Assembly: GCF_020176715.1 (NCBI RefSeq) | Contig: NZ_JAIVMF010000010.1 | Location: forward strand, 1 to 64,000 | Origin: Stappia stellulata | GTDB taxonomy: Bacteria > Pseudomonadota > Alphaproteobacteria > Rhizobiales > Stappiaceae | Reading direction: 5' to 3' | Length of the DNA stretch: 64,000 nucleotides | In this document: one piece after another, positions 8,009 through 17,501 of the stretch | Numbering within the stretch: position 1 is the stretch's first letter | How the letters are laid out: each line of letters opens with the position of its first letter | The notes under the pieces: generated by a model | The model's input: only the letters and a program-made list of their open reading frames with translations | Told to the model about the DNA's origin: nothing | Databases searched by the model: none | Position numbers and translations under genes: made by a program

Positions 8009-8819
8009 GGGCGATTTCCTCCGCCGGTTCCGGCGCCTTGCCGAGATAGGCCTCCTGCACGATGGCCGAGCGCATCACCTCACCCGGCTCGCCATCAGCG
8101 ACCAGTTCGCCGTTGTGCAGCACGATGATCCGGTCGGCGAGCGAGCGGATCACGTCCATCTTGTGCTCCACCAGCAGGATGGTTCGGTCATGATCGCGCT
8201 TGAGGTCGCGGATCAGGTCGAGAATGACCGGCACCTCGTCGACGCTCATGCCAGCCGTCGGCTCGTCGAACATCAGCACCTGGGGTCCGAGCGCGATCAT
8301 CAGCGCCACCTCCAGCTTGCGCTGGTCGCCATGCGGCAGCGCGGAGACCGGAAGGTCGCGTTTCTGCAGGAGGTTGACCTCGGCCAGCACGTGATCGGCG
8401 CGTTCGGTCAGCTCGATGTGGCTGTCGGCGCGCGAGATGAGGTCGAAGCCGCGATTGGCGCGGGCCTGCACGACGAGGCGGACGTTCTCGCGCACGGTGA
8501 GGCTTGGAAACAGGTTGGTGAGCTGAAAGGCGCGTCCGATGCCGCGCCGGCAGCGCTCCGCGACGCCGAGCCGGGTGATCGTCTCGCCATTGAGGCGGAC
8601 AGACCCCTCGCTTGCCTTCAGCTGTCCGGAGATCAGGTTGAAATAGGTGGTCTTGCCGGCGCCGTTCGGCCCGACGATGGCGGTCAGCGTGCCGCGCCTG
8701 AAGGCGCAGCTCACGCGGTCGACAGCGACATGGCCGCCGAAACGGATGGTCAGGTCCTGGGTTTCGAGCACCGGCGGTTCGACAGCCGTCGGCCGGCCGG
8801 CAGGATGGTCGCGCGTCAC
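8001..8819 (-). CDS. ABC transporter ATP-binding protein (LivG family)
   Basis: 272 residues. Walker A is GPNGAGKTT, the signature loop reads LPHGDQRK (LivG usually has a serine where proline is here), Walker B is VLMFDEP followed by TAGM, and LLVEHKM carries the switch histidine. The chosen start is GTG at 8819 with a GGAG site 8 bases upstream; it has a ~20-residue extension before the conserved region. It is the first ATPase gene after the binding-protein gene, 103 bp downstream of it. Confidence 0.92.
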   Translation of the reverse strand: MTRDHPAGRPTAVEPPVLETQDLTIRFGGHVAVDRVSCAFRRGTLTAIVGPNGAGKTTYFNLISGQLKASEGSVRLNGETITRLGVAERCRRGIGRAFQLTNLFPSLTVRENVRLVVQARANRGFDLISRADSHIELTERADHVLAEVNLLQKRDLPVSALPHGDQRKLEVALMIALGPQVLMFDEPTAGMSVDEVPVILDLIRDLKRDHDRTILLVEHKMDVIRSLADRIIVLHNGELVADGEPGEVMRSAIVQEAYLGKAPEPAEEIAHD

Positions 8820-8922
8820 GGCGGCATCTCCGTAAGGGGGCGACGAACGGCGGCGTGGCCGGCGTCTTGCGTGCGAAAAGGGACGGGGAGACGGCGCGGT
8901 CGCCGTCTCCGGGGCGCTGTTG

Positions 8923-10104
8923 TCAGCGTCCGTTGCGCACAGGGATCGACATGTCCTCGATCTTCAGCTCGCGAACGAGCTCGGGAATGCCCCATTCCAC
9001 GTCCGGTTCGACCCGGATCTTGAAGTGGTACATCGACTGCAGCGCCTGGTGATCCTCGGGGCGGAAGATCATCGTGCCCTTCGGCGTTTCGAAGGACATG
9101 CCTTCCATCGCCGCGATCAGCTCTTCCGTGTCCGTGGAGCCGGCCTTGCGGATGCCCTCGACCACGGCGATCGCCGCCGTCATGCCGCCGGCGGTGAAGA
9201 AGTCGGGCGGCGACTGGAAGCGTTTCTCGTGTTCGGAGACCAGCCAGTCGTTCGCCGGGTTCTTCGGGATCTCGTGATAGTAATAGGTGGCGCCTTCCAT
9301 GCCGGGGAGGGCCTTGTAGGCCTTCATCGCCGCAAGGATGTTGCCGCCGGTGGCGATCTCGATGCCGAGGCGTTCCGGCTCCATCGCCTTGATCTTGCCG
9401 ATGGGGTTGTTGCCGCCCGCCCAGATGATGAAGAGGAACTTGCGGCCCTCGATATCCTTCATGGCCTCGAAGATGCGCTGGGCGCTCGCGGTGAAGTCCT
9501 GGGTGTCGGTCGGCGCATATTCCTCGAAGGCGAGCGTCGCGCCGGTGCCGGCAAGCGCTTCCTTGAAGGCGGCGACGCCGTCGCGGCCGAAGGCATAGTC
9601 CTGCGCCAGCGTCGCGATGGTCACGCCCTCCTGGCCGAGCGCCACCGCATTGGCAATGGCGTCCTGCGAGGAGTTGCGCGCCGTGCGGAAGATGTAGCGG
9701 TTCCAGTTCTCGCCGGTGATGCTGTCGGCGACCGCCGGCTCGACGATGAGAAGCTTGCCGTATTCCTCAGCGACCGGAAGCATGGCGAGCGCAACGCCCG
9801 AGGACACGGGACCGACGGCGATATCCACCTCGTCGTCGCCATAGGCCTCGGCGAGTGCTGCGCGGGCGATGTCCGGCTTGAGCTGCGTGTCCTTCTCGAT
9901 CACGACGATCTTGCGGCCGTCGATCTCCATCGTGCCGTTGGTGGCATATTCCAGCCCCATCATGAAGCCTGTGTGCGACTGCTTCGCATAGGCCTCCAGC
10001 GCGCCCGTCTTGCCGTAGACATGCGCGATCTTGATGTCGTCGGCCAGGGCCGGCGCACCCGCAAGCCCGGCCGCGACGAGCGCGGCGGCATACAAATGTC
10101 TCAT
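8923..10104 (-). CDS. Periplasmic binding protein of the LIV-type ABC transporter
   Basis: 393 residues from the ATG at 10104, preceded by GGGAGG at a good distance; the open frame extends upstream but without a signal peptide. The N-terminus MRHLYAAALVAAGLAGAPALA is a Sec signal peptide, likely cut before DDIKIAHVYG. The rest matches type I periplasmic binding proteins (Peripla_BP_6): GALEAYAKQSHTGFMMGLEYA near the start and VGPVSSGVALAM in the first lobe. It captures the substrate in the periplasm for the four membrane/ATPase subunits encoded downstream. Ligand not predictable from the sequence alone. Confidence 0.92.
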   Translation of the reverse strand: MRHLYAAALVAAGLAGAPALADDIKIAHVYGKTGALEAYAKQSHTGFMMGLEYATNGTMEIDGRKIVVIEKDTQLKPDIARAALAEAYGDDEVDIAVGPVSSGVALAMLPVAEEYGKLLIVEPAVADSITGENWNRYIFRTARNSSQDAIANAVALGQEGVTIATLAQDYAFGRDGVAAFKEALAGTGATLAFEEYAPTDTQDFTASAQRIFEAMKDIEGRKFLFIIWAGGNNPIGKIKAMEPERLGIEIATGGNILAAMKAYKALPGMEGATYYYHEIPKNPANDWLVSEHEKRFQSPPDFFTAGGMTAAIAVVEGIRKAGSTDTEELIAAMEGMSFETPKGTMIFRPEDHQALQSMYHFKIRVEPDVEWGIPELVRELKIEDMSIPVRNGR

Positions 10105-10171
10105 GGTCTTTCCTCCCGTTCGACGTCCGGTCGGCGCGTGGCATGTGCGTGTCGCGGCGTCTTGCAATATA

Positions 10172-10199
10172 TGACGCATGATTCATGTTTCATGTCAAT
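10172..10199 (-). promoter_or_regulatory. CATG heptamer repeats upstream of the LIV-type operon
   Basis: Three tandem 7-base units beginning CATG (CATGATT, CATGTTT, CATGTCA) run from 10177 to 10197. The block also forms an imperfect dyad, TGACGCATGA against TTCATGTCA. It lies 68-95 bp upstream of the binding-protein ATG in an otherwise GC-rich spacer, where an operator would be expected. The bound protein is unknown; the TetR protein at the left edge is one candidate. Confidence 0.4.
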
Positions 10200-10395
10200 T
10201 CGGCCGCCGGCCTGCCGGTTCCCGGATCCCGACGAATTTCGCCAAATCCCGCCCGATCCCGGCCGGTCGCCCAACACGGCGAAGCGTGATCGCCGTCACA
10301 TCGGAATGCCGGGGATGGGCCTATCTTCAGGACATAGGCGGACGACAGAGCCGCAGGGATGTTCAAACAGAAGCTCAGACAGAGGGAATCAAGTC

Positions 10396-10734
10396 ATGAT
10401 GAAGAAGATCGCAACCACCGGGTTTGCCATTGCCCTGACCGCCGGCGCCATGCTCGCGACCGGCTCCACCGATGCCGAGGCGAAGAAGTGGCACCATCAA
10501 AACGGCTGGGCCGCGGCCGGCGGCTTCGTGGCCGGCGCGGTGATCGGATCGGCGCTCTCCCAGCCGCGTTACGTCCAGCCGGCGCCTGAATATGTGCCCG
10601 CGCCGGTCTACTACGGCCGCCCGGCGCCCTGGTCGCCCGCGTGGTATCGCTATTGTTCGTCGAAATATCGCAGCTTCAACCCGGACACCGGCTATTTCCT
10701 GACCTATTCGGGACGCTACAAGTTCTGCCGCTGA
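10396..10734 (+). CDS. BA14K family protein
   Basis: 112 residues from the ATG at 10396, with GAGGG about 8 bases upstream. A signal peptide or N-terminal anchor (MMKKIATTGFAIALTAGAMLATGSTDA in outline) is followed by a short glycine/alanine-rich hydrophobic segment, a proline/tyrosine linker and the BA14K C-terminal motif WYRYCSSKYRSFNPDTGYF then GRYKFC. The family is named after the Brucella abortus 14-kDa immunoreactive, lectin-like protein and is common in Hyphomicrobiales. Its molecular role is unclear, probably envelope-associated. Monocistronic with its own terminator. Confidence 0.88.
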   Translation: MMKKIATTGFAIALTAGAMLATGSTDAEAKKWHHQNGWAAAGGFVAGAVIGSALSQPRYVQPAPEYVPAPVYYGRPAPWSPAWYRYCSSKYRSFNPDTGYFLTYSGRYKFCR

Positions 10735-10758
10735 TCCGGCGGAATTGACAGGACTGCC

Positions 10759-10789
10759 GATAAAGGGCCGGGCGCACCGGCCCTTTATC
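10759..10789 (+). terminator. Intrinsic terminator after the BA14K gene
   Basis: A perfect 13-bp stem, GATAAAGGGCCGG / CCGGCCCTTTATC, with loop GCGCA, followed by TGTTTG on the plus strand. It lies 25 bp past the BA14K stop and may also stop the converging cyclase gene. Confidence 0.8.
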
Positions 10790-10831
10790 TGTTTGGGCCG
10801 GCATGCGTCGTGCGGGAGCGGAGGCGACGGG

Positions 10832-12187
10832 TTATCGCCCGGCGGGTCGGGAGGGGGCGTCTAGAAACTCGGCGGTCGTGCGATCGCGGCCCATGTCCTT
10901 GGACCGGTACAGCAGGCGATCCGCCCGGGCGAAGGCCTCGTCCATGGTATCGTCGTCGCGATAGTCGGTGACGCCAAGCGACATCGTCAGCGCGATGTCC
11001 TTGTCCTCAAGGGGGATCGGCGTTGCGCTCAGCAGGGTCCGCATGCGTTCGGCGCGCTCGACGCTCTCGCTCGACGAGGTATTTGGAAGGATCACAAGGA
11101 ATTCCTCGCCGCCGAGACGCCCAAGGTAATCTGTGTCGCGCAGTTGCGATTCAATGCGGCGGCAAAATTCCTTCAACACCTCGTCGCCGGCGAAATGTCC
11201 CAGATCGTCATTGACCTTCTTGAACTTGTCGATGTCGAGGATCATCAGGCAAAGAGGTTCGCCGCGCGCGCGTGCCCGAATGCCGCAATCGCGCGCCGCG
11301 GACAGGATCGCGCGCCGCGACATCGTCCCGGTCAGCTCGTCGCGATGCGCCAGTTCGTAAAGCTCCGCCTGCCGCATTTTCAGTTCGGTGATGTCGACCC
11401 GGAACCCCACCGTGCCGCCATTCGGCAAGCGCTTTTCCAGCACCCGGACCCAACGTCCGTCCGGCAGGAGCTGTTCCACCGGCCCGGTCGGATTCGCATG
11501 GGCCGCCAGGCGCTCCGCGATCCAGGCATCTTCCCGTCCGATCGCTTCCGCATATTGCTTGCAGCGCACGCCTTCGCGAATGATCTCCTCGAAGCTGCGC
11601 CCCGGCTGGATGACGTGGGCCGATTCCGGATAGGTCTCGCGATATTGCTCGTTGCAGATTGTCAACCGGTCGTGTTTGTCGAAAAGCACGAAGCCGTCGG
11701 GAAGCGTCTCGATCGCTTCCACCATCACCTTCCAGGCATCGCGCGCGGTTTGCTCGGCACCGTCGTGCTGGATCTCGCGGACGGCCAGATGGGCGGCATC
11801 CTCAAGGGCCTGGCGGTCGATTTCGCTGGCGCTCACGGGCGTGCGGCTTGCAAGGCACAGGGTGCCGATGGCCTTGCCGGTCGCGTCGCGAAGCGCGACA
11901 CCGGCGAGAAACTCAAGGCCGAGGGCGCCCGGATCGACGGCCTGGCGGTTCGCCGCAGCCGACGGCCCGTTCGCTTGCAGGATCAGCGGGGCCGCGCTCT
12001 TCAGGATGGCGTTTGCCACGTCCCGGGAGGCATCGCGCAGCTTCCCGCACCGGTCATTGGAATAAAACCTCCGCCCGTCCAGCGGCTCCAGCAGGGTTAT
12101 GAAGATGCATTCGACAGGGTGCAGCCGCTCGAGAAGCCGGAACAACCGGGCCAGCGATGGCGCGTCCGGCCCCTGCGAGCGGGACAT
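10832..12187 (-). CDS. Diguanylate cyclase with GAF, PAS and GGDEF domains
   Basis: 451 residues from the ATG at 12187; a TTG at 12280 would add 31 residues, and neither start has a strong ribosome binding site. Order: a GAF-like region (about residues 10-150), a PAS domain with LPDGFVLFDKHDRLTICNEQY, then a GGDEF domain with LTGTMSRR and the active-site GGEEF. RDTD lies five residues before GGEEF, a complete product-inhibition (I) site. No membrane segment is seen, so it is a cytoplasmic c-di-GMP synthase controlled by small molecules or redox state through GAF/PAS. It stands alone, convergent with the BA14K gene. Confidence 0.88.
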   Translation of the reverse strand: MSRSQGPDAPSLARLFRLLERLHPVECIFITLLEPLDGRRFYSNDRCGKLRDASRDVANAILKSAAPLILQANGPSAAANRQAVDPGALGLEFLAGVALRDATGKAIGTLCLASRTPVSASEIDRQALEDAAHLAVREIQHDGAEQTARDAWKVMVEAIETLPDGFVLFDKHDRLTICNEQYRETYPESAHVIQPGRSFEEIIREGVRCKQYAEAIGREDAWIAERLAAHANPTGPVEQLLPDGRWVRVLEKRLPNGGTVGFRVDITELKMRQAELYELAHRDELTGTMSRRAILSAARDCGIRARARGEPLCLMILDIDKFKKVNDDLGHFAGDEVLKEFCRRIESQLRDTDYLGRLGGEEFLVILPNTSSSESVERAERMRTLLSATPIPLEDKDIALTMSLGVTDYRDDDTMDEAFARADRLLYRSKDMGRDRTTAEFLDAPSRPAGR

Positions 12188-12492
12188 CGGCTTGGACGCG
12201 GCCAAGACGTTCTTTGCCAGAGGCACGAGCCTGGGTGGTGGATTGCCAATAATCAAGAGACCAAACCCCGATAAACGCAACCGAGCATTCTCAAAAATAA
12301 CACTACGGAAACAGTGTAGTCCGAGAAGGTAAAAGTTCGATCAATTTGCAGGTCTATTTTTTGACGAAAGGTCTCTGCTCCGCTGTCAAAGGAACGCCGC
12401 GGTCTTTTTCTCAGGCGACAAAGTGGGGTTTCAAGCCGTGGGGTCTTGCCCTGTCGCGAGACCGGAGCGCAGGGGCAGGGACATGCGGTGGT
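12188..12492. other. Intergenic region between cyclase and flavoprotein genes
   Basis: Includes a relatively A/T-rich stretch (about 12290-12375) that likely holds the cyclase promoter on the minus strand. Part may be coding if the cyclase starts at the TTG at 12280. No terminator-grade hairpin or small gene was seen. Confidence 0.4.
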
Positions 12493-13722
12493 TCACGTGA
12501 TGGTCTTGGCGCCCGCCAGTCGCGCATCGATGGCGTGCGCGGCTGCAAGGCCTGTCGCGAAACAGGCCTGGAGCAGATAGCCGCCGGTCGGCGCGTCCCA
12601 GTCGATCATCTCGCCGGCGACGAAGACGCCGGGGCGGTCCGTGAGCATGTAGCTGTCGTCGATGCTCTCCCACGAAATGCCACCGGCGGAGGAGATCGCC
12701 CGTTCCAGCCCGGCAAGCCCCGCGACGGGAAGCGGCAGGGCCTTGATCTGCGCGGCGAGCGCTTCCGCATTGTCGGGCCGTTCGCCGGCTTCCTGAAGCA
12801 GCGCCACGGCCGCGGGCGCAAGACCGGTGCTTTTTCGCAGGTGGTTGGAGAGTGAGTTCTTGCCGCGCGGTCGGGCAAGCCTTGCCGCAAGGGGCCCGGC
12901 ATCGAGGTCTGGGCGCAGGTCGAGGGTAAGGACGGGAGCGTGTTGCGTTTCCAGCGCCCGGCGGATGTCCGGGCTGAGGGCATAGATGCCGCCGCCCTCC
13001 AGTCCGCTTTCGGTGATCATGGCTTCGCCGCGCACCGTGCGGTCGCCGATGCTCAGCGCGATCCGCTTCAGCGGAACCCCCTGGAACCGCGCGGCGAAAT
13101 GCGCCGACCAGTCGATGCGCACGCCGCAATTGGACGGGGCGAAGGGCGTGCAGCCGATTCCGATGGCATCGGTGGCGCCGGTCCACAGGCCGTCGCTGCC
13201 AAGCCGCGGCCAGCTCGCGCCGCCGGTGGCAAGCAGCACGGCGTCCGGCGCGGGAAAACTCCGCGCGCCCTCGGGCGTGTCGAACAGCAACTCGCCTTGC
13301 GTGCCGAAGCCGGTCCAGCGCCAGCGGGTGCGGATCGAGACGCTGTTTGCGGCAAGCCGCGCCAGCAAGGCACGCAGAAGCGGCGAGGCCTTCATCTGGC
13401 GCGGGAACACGCGCCCGCTCGACCCGACGAATGTCTCGATGCCGAGGTCCGCGCACCAGGCCCTGAGCGCCTCCGGCGGAAAGGCCTCGAAGGCGGCCCT
13501 GAGCCGCGGCTCTGCCTTGCGGTAGCGCGAGAGAAAAGCGTCCGCCGGTTCGCTATGGGTCAGGTTGAGCCCGCCGCGCCCGGCCATCAGGAACTTGCGC
13601 CCCACGGAGGGCATCCGGTCGAACACCGTCACCTTGATGCCCTGCGCCGACAGGCTGTCGGCTGCGATCAGCCCGGCCGGTCCGCCGCCGATGATCGCGA
13701 CATGCGCGGATGTCCCGGTCAT
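12493..13722 (-). CDS. HI0933/BaiN-like flavoprotein (NAD(P)/FAD-dependent oxidoreductase)
   Basis: 409 residues. The N-terminal dinucleotide fold IIGGGPAGLIAADSL is followed by the HI0933-family motif GRKFLMAGRGGLNLTHSE, and the C-terminus ends with GVFVAGEMIDWDAPTGGYLLQACFATG (outline), which binds FAD again. The family reduces or oxidises unknown substrates; the BaiN name comes from bile acid metabolism, but most members are uncharacterised. The subgroup with GEMIDWDAPTGGYLLQ resembles the TIGR03862 type. The glycosyltransferase gene upstream ends by overlapping this start (ATGA), so they are cotranscribed although no functional link is evident. Confidence 0.87.
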   Translation of the reverse strand: MTGTSAHVAIIGGGPAGLIAADSLSAQGIKVTVFDRMPSVGRKFLMAGRGGLNLTHSEPADAFLSRYRKAEPRLRAAFEAFPPEALRAWCADLGIETFVGSSGRVFPRQMKASPLLRALLARLAANSVSIRTRWRWTGFGTQGELLFDTPEGARSFPAPDAVLLATGGASWPRLGSDGLWTGATDAIGIGCTPFAPSNCGVRIDWSAHFAARFQGVPLKRIALSIGDRTVRGEAMITESGLEGGGIYALSPDIRRALETQHAPVLTLDLRPDLDAGPLAARLARPRGKNSLSNHLRKSTGLAPAAVALLQEAGERPDNAEALAAQIKALPLPVAGLAGLERAISSAGGISWESIDDSYMLTDRPGVFVAGEMIDWDAPTGGYLLQACFATGLAAAHAIDARLAGAKTIT

Positions 13723-14519
13723 TGCGACGTTCCTCGTGTCTCGCTCTGCGCCAGCAGTTCGGCCTCATAGGCCTTGGCCAGCCGCAGAAAGCGCGTGTAG
13801 GCGAAATTGGTCGAGATCACGAGGCCCCACCAGCCGTAGAGCGCGTAGCGGCGCACCACATAGGCCTTGAGAAAGGCGAAGGGAAATTCGGTGAGGAGCC
13901 GCCAGCGCGCGATTCTCCGGCCGCGCGCTGCCATGTCGTCGGCCTGCATGGTGGAGTAGCGGTTCATCTTCTCTACGTGGAAGGCGACGGAGCGAATCGA
14001 GCGGTGCGCCATCGCCGCCTTGAGCTGCGCAATGCGAGCGCCTTCCGGCGGGCGCACGGTGTCATGCACGGGAGAATCGGAGAACCGCCCCTTGCTGCGA
14101 TCGTAGAGCCGGATCTGGTTGTAGCCATAAGCCCAAGGGGCCGGTTCCGATTCATGCGCGAAGACATCGCGGATGCGCACGCGCCAGAATGGTGCGTTTT
14201 CGAGCGCTACGCTTGCCGCGAGCGCCTTGATCTCGGCGGCGAGCGCCGGAGTGGCGGCTTCGTCGGCATCCAGGTTGAACAGCCAGTCGTTCCGGCAGAG
14301 GTCTTCCGCGAAGCGTTTCTGCGGTCCGTAGCCCGGCCAGGGATTGACGAGAACGCGCGCACCAAACGATTCGGCCACGCGAACCGTCTCGTCCGTTGAT
14401 CCGCTGTCGACCACGATCACCTCGTCGGCGAATGATTCGACGCTGCGAATGGCCCGCCCGATCCGGTCTTCCTCATTGTGCGCTATTATAAAGACGGAGA
14501 TCGGGGTGGCGGCGGTCAT
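13719..14519 (-). CDS. Glycosyltransferase family 2
   Basis: 266 residues. GT-A fold motifs: VFIIAHNEEDRIGRAIRSV at the start, VIVVDSGSTDETV, and the metal-binding DAD in FNLDADEAATP. It resembles the WaaE/KdtX group, which adds sugars to the inner core of lipopolysaccharide, with a basic C-terminal region carrying RRYALYGWWG. It probably acts at the cytoplasmic face of the inner membrane in cell-surface glycan synthesis; acceptor unknown. The first gene of a two-gene minus-strand operon with the flavoprotein. Confidence 0.85.
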   Translation of the reverse strand: MTAATPISVFIIAHNEEDRIGRAIRSVESFADEVIVVDSGSTDETVRVAESFGARVLVNPWPGYGPQKRFAEDLCRNDWLFNLDADEAATPALAAEIKALAASVALENAPFWRVRIRDVFAHESEPAPWAYGYNQIRLYDRSKGRFSDSPVHDTVRPPEGARIAQLKAAMAHRSIRSVAFHVEKMNRYSTMQADDMAARGRRIARWRLLTEFPFAFLKAYVVRRYALYGWWGLVISTNFAYTRFLRLAKAYEAELLAQSETRGTSQ

Positions 14520-14891
14520 GAAAAAGGGCCCTTGTCGCGGTCGAGGCAGCCGGCAGCCGGCCTGTGGGCGTTCCTTAGCGGGTTCTCCGGCCTTGGTTCA
14601 AGCAAATGCGCCGGCTGCACGGCCCGATGTCCGATACGCGCGCGGAATCACGCGAAAAACCGGCATCGGCGGAAATCCGCGCTTTCGGGCCGACAAGTGC
14701 TAACAGGGTCTTAACGGGGTGTGCCCACAAAGACACACTGTGTCCCTCCAGTGCCTTTAGAGGGCATTTGCCGGTTGCGAGGCGCGCACCCCGTCGCTTA
14801 AAACAAACTCGAGCTCGCGGGGAAGCTTGCTCAACTCTTCATCTCCTCTTGGCCGACAGGGCCTTGCAGGAAACAACGACGAGGTCAGGAA
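14520..14891 (+). promoter_or_regulatory. Promoter region of the porin gene with a CtrA-like box
   Basis: This 372-bp gap separates the divergent glycosyltransferase and porin genes. CTAA-N7-TTAAC at 14700-14715 differs by one base from the CtrA full-site consensus TTAA-N7-TTAAC. TTGCGA (14775-14780) with TAAAAC (14799-14804) is a possible -35/-10 pair. A GAGGTCAGGA site just before ATG 14892 is the ribosome binding site. CtrA control is inferred from motif only. Confidence 0.4.
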
Positions 14892-16178
14892 ATGAACATC
14901 AAGAGCATCCTGCTCGGCGCTTCCGCAGCTGCCCTGGCAGCCACGGGCGCACAGGCCGCCGACCTTCCGGTCGCTCCGGAGCCGGTCGACTACGTTCGCG
15001 TTTGCGACGCTTTCGGCACGGGCTTCTTCTACATCCCGGGTACCGAGACCTGCCTGAAGATCGGTGGCGGTGTCCGCGCTGAATTCCGCATGTTCGACGT
15101 GCTCGACAACGGTGGTTCCAACTGGGACGCACGCACCGACGACAGCACCGGCATGCGTGCTCGTGGCTACATGAACTTCGACAGCCGCACCAACACCGAG
15201 TATGGCCTGCTGCGCACCTACGTGGCTGCGTACATCACGGTCGACAACTCGGGCGGCGCTGGCCTGACGCTTGACGAAGCCTTCATCCAGCTCGGCGGTT
15301 TCGTCGCTGGTCGTACCGGTTCGTACTTCGACTTCTACACCGGCGACAACTGGGGTTCGGTCCTGAACCAGGGCTTCTCGGATAACGGCGACGTCAACCT
15401 GTTCGCTTACACCTTCCAGTTCGGCAACGGCTTCTCGGCTTCGGCCTCGGTCGAAGTTGGTTCGGACCGTCGCGCCAACATCTTCTACAACGGCACTCAG
15501 ATCGGCACGCGGGCTGTGGCTCTTACCGGAGCGGCATCTGCAACGATCACCGGTTACGGCGGCGACAAGGTGCCGGACTTCGTTGCCAACCTGCGCGTCG
15601 ATCAGGGCTGGGGTTCCGCACAGTTGATGGGTGCCCTGCACCACGTCTATGGTCGCTCCTTGAACGCCGCGACGATGGGTACCGGCACGGCGGCTACCAA
15701 CTTCCCGGGCGCAGTTCCGAACATCACCGGTAAGGGCAAGCTCGGCTACGCAATCGGCGCTGGCGCCACGTTCAACCTGCCGATGATCGCAGCTGGCGAC
15801 AGCTTCTCGATCCAGGCAGCTTACGCGAACGGCGCAGTCGGCTACGTGAACGCCAACTTCACCGGCTTCTCGGACGGCTCCTACAACGCTGCCGGCCAGC
15901 TGAAGCTGTCCAGCGCTTGGGGCATCGGTGCAGGCTTCACGCACTTCTGGACCCCGGCGATCTCCACGTCGATCACCGCCAACTACTCGCAGCTTGACCA
16001 GGCTGCCGGTGGCGCTGACTTCAACGAGATCAACGTCCAGGGTAACGTCGGCTGGCGTCCGGTTTCCGGCCTCTACGTCGGTGCCGAGCTCGAGTACCGC
16101 AACCGCGACTTCACGGCAGCTGGTGCAGCTTCCGACGACGCGCTGGTCGGTATCCTCCGCGTGCAGCGCACGTTCTAA
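14892..16178 (+). CDS. Porin (Porin_2 / Omp2b-like family)
   Basis: 428 residues. A signal peptide MNIKSILLGASAAALAATGA is cut after AQA, giving a mature start ADLPVAPEPVDYVRVCDAFG typical of Hyphomicrobiales porins. Two early cysteines (in VRVCDAF and TETCLKIGG) are probably disulphide-linked. The rest is alternating amphipathic strands with frequent aromatic residues, ending in LRVQRTF, the terminal-phenylalanine signal for outer-membrane insertion. It forms a 16-stranded trimeric diffusion channel. Codon use differs from neighbours, with many GCT, GGT and AAC codons, as expected of a very highly expressed gene. It has its own promoter region and a strong terminator. Confidence 0.95.
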   Translation: MNIKSILLGASAAALAATGAQAADLPVAPEPVDYVRVCDAFGTGFFYIPGTETCLKIGGGVRAEFRMFDVLDNGGSNWDARTDDSTGMRARGYMNFDSRTNTEYGLLRTYVAAYITVDNSGGAGLTLDEAFIQLGGFVAGRTGSYFDFYTGDNWGSVLNQGFSDNGDVNLFAYTFQFGNGFSASASVEVGSDRRANIFYNGTQIGTRAVALTGAASATITGYGGDKVPDFVANLRVDQGWGSAQLMGALHHVYGRSLNAATMGTGTAATNFPGAVPNITGKGKLGYAIGAGATFNLPMIAAGDSFSIQAAYANGAVGYVNANFTGFSDGSYNAAGQLKLSSAWGIGAGFTHFWTPAISTSITANYSQLDQAAGGADFNEINVQGNVGWRPVSGLYVGAELEYRNRDFTAAGAASDDALVGILRVQRTF

Positions 16179-16200
16179 TCTGATCCTCACGGATTGGATG

Positions 16201-16228
16201 AAAGCCCGGCGGGAAACCGCCGGGCTTT
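16201..16228 (+). terminator. Intrinsic terminator of the porin gene
   Basis: A perfect 12-bp stem AAAGCCCGGCGG / CCGCCGGGCTTT with a GAAA tetraloop, followed by TTCTTTTG. It lies 22 bp after the porin stop. Textbook rho-independent terminator. Confidence 0.92.
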
Positions 16229-16264
16229 TTCTTTTGTCCGGCGTGAAGACCGGACGTCTGAACG

Positions 16265-16301
16265 CGAGATGGGCCGCCCGGCTGACGGGCGGCCCATCTC
16301 G
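16265..16301 (-). terminator. Long GC-rich hairpin, probably ending the sugar-transport operon
   Basis: A perfect 16-bp stem (CGAGATGGGCCGCCCG with its complement) and loop GCTGA. It sits 44 bp beyond the stop of the last minus-strand gene and next to the porin terminator. The U-tract on the minus side is poor, so it may serve as an mRNA-stabilising or rho-assisted end. Confidence 0.55.
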
Positions 16302-16344
16302 TTTGGACCTGTGATGTCTTCGGGGGCGGCCAATCGGCGCCGTT

Positions 16345-17439
<1,095 letters not shown>

Positions 17440-17501
17440 GTTTGTCCTCCGTTGATCCGCCGCTGCTGCCGTGGCCGAGCGGGGTATCGCGTGTTTCAGC
17501 G

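Noticed and set aside
12431-13456. Minus-strand frame overlapping the flavoprotein gene
   Set aside because: Arg-rich out-of-frame translation of the flavoprotein; no homology.
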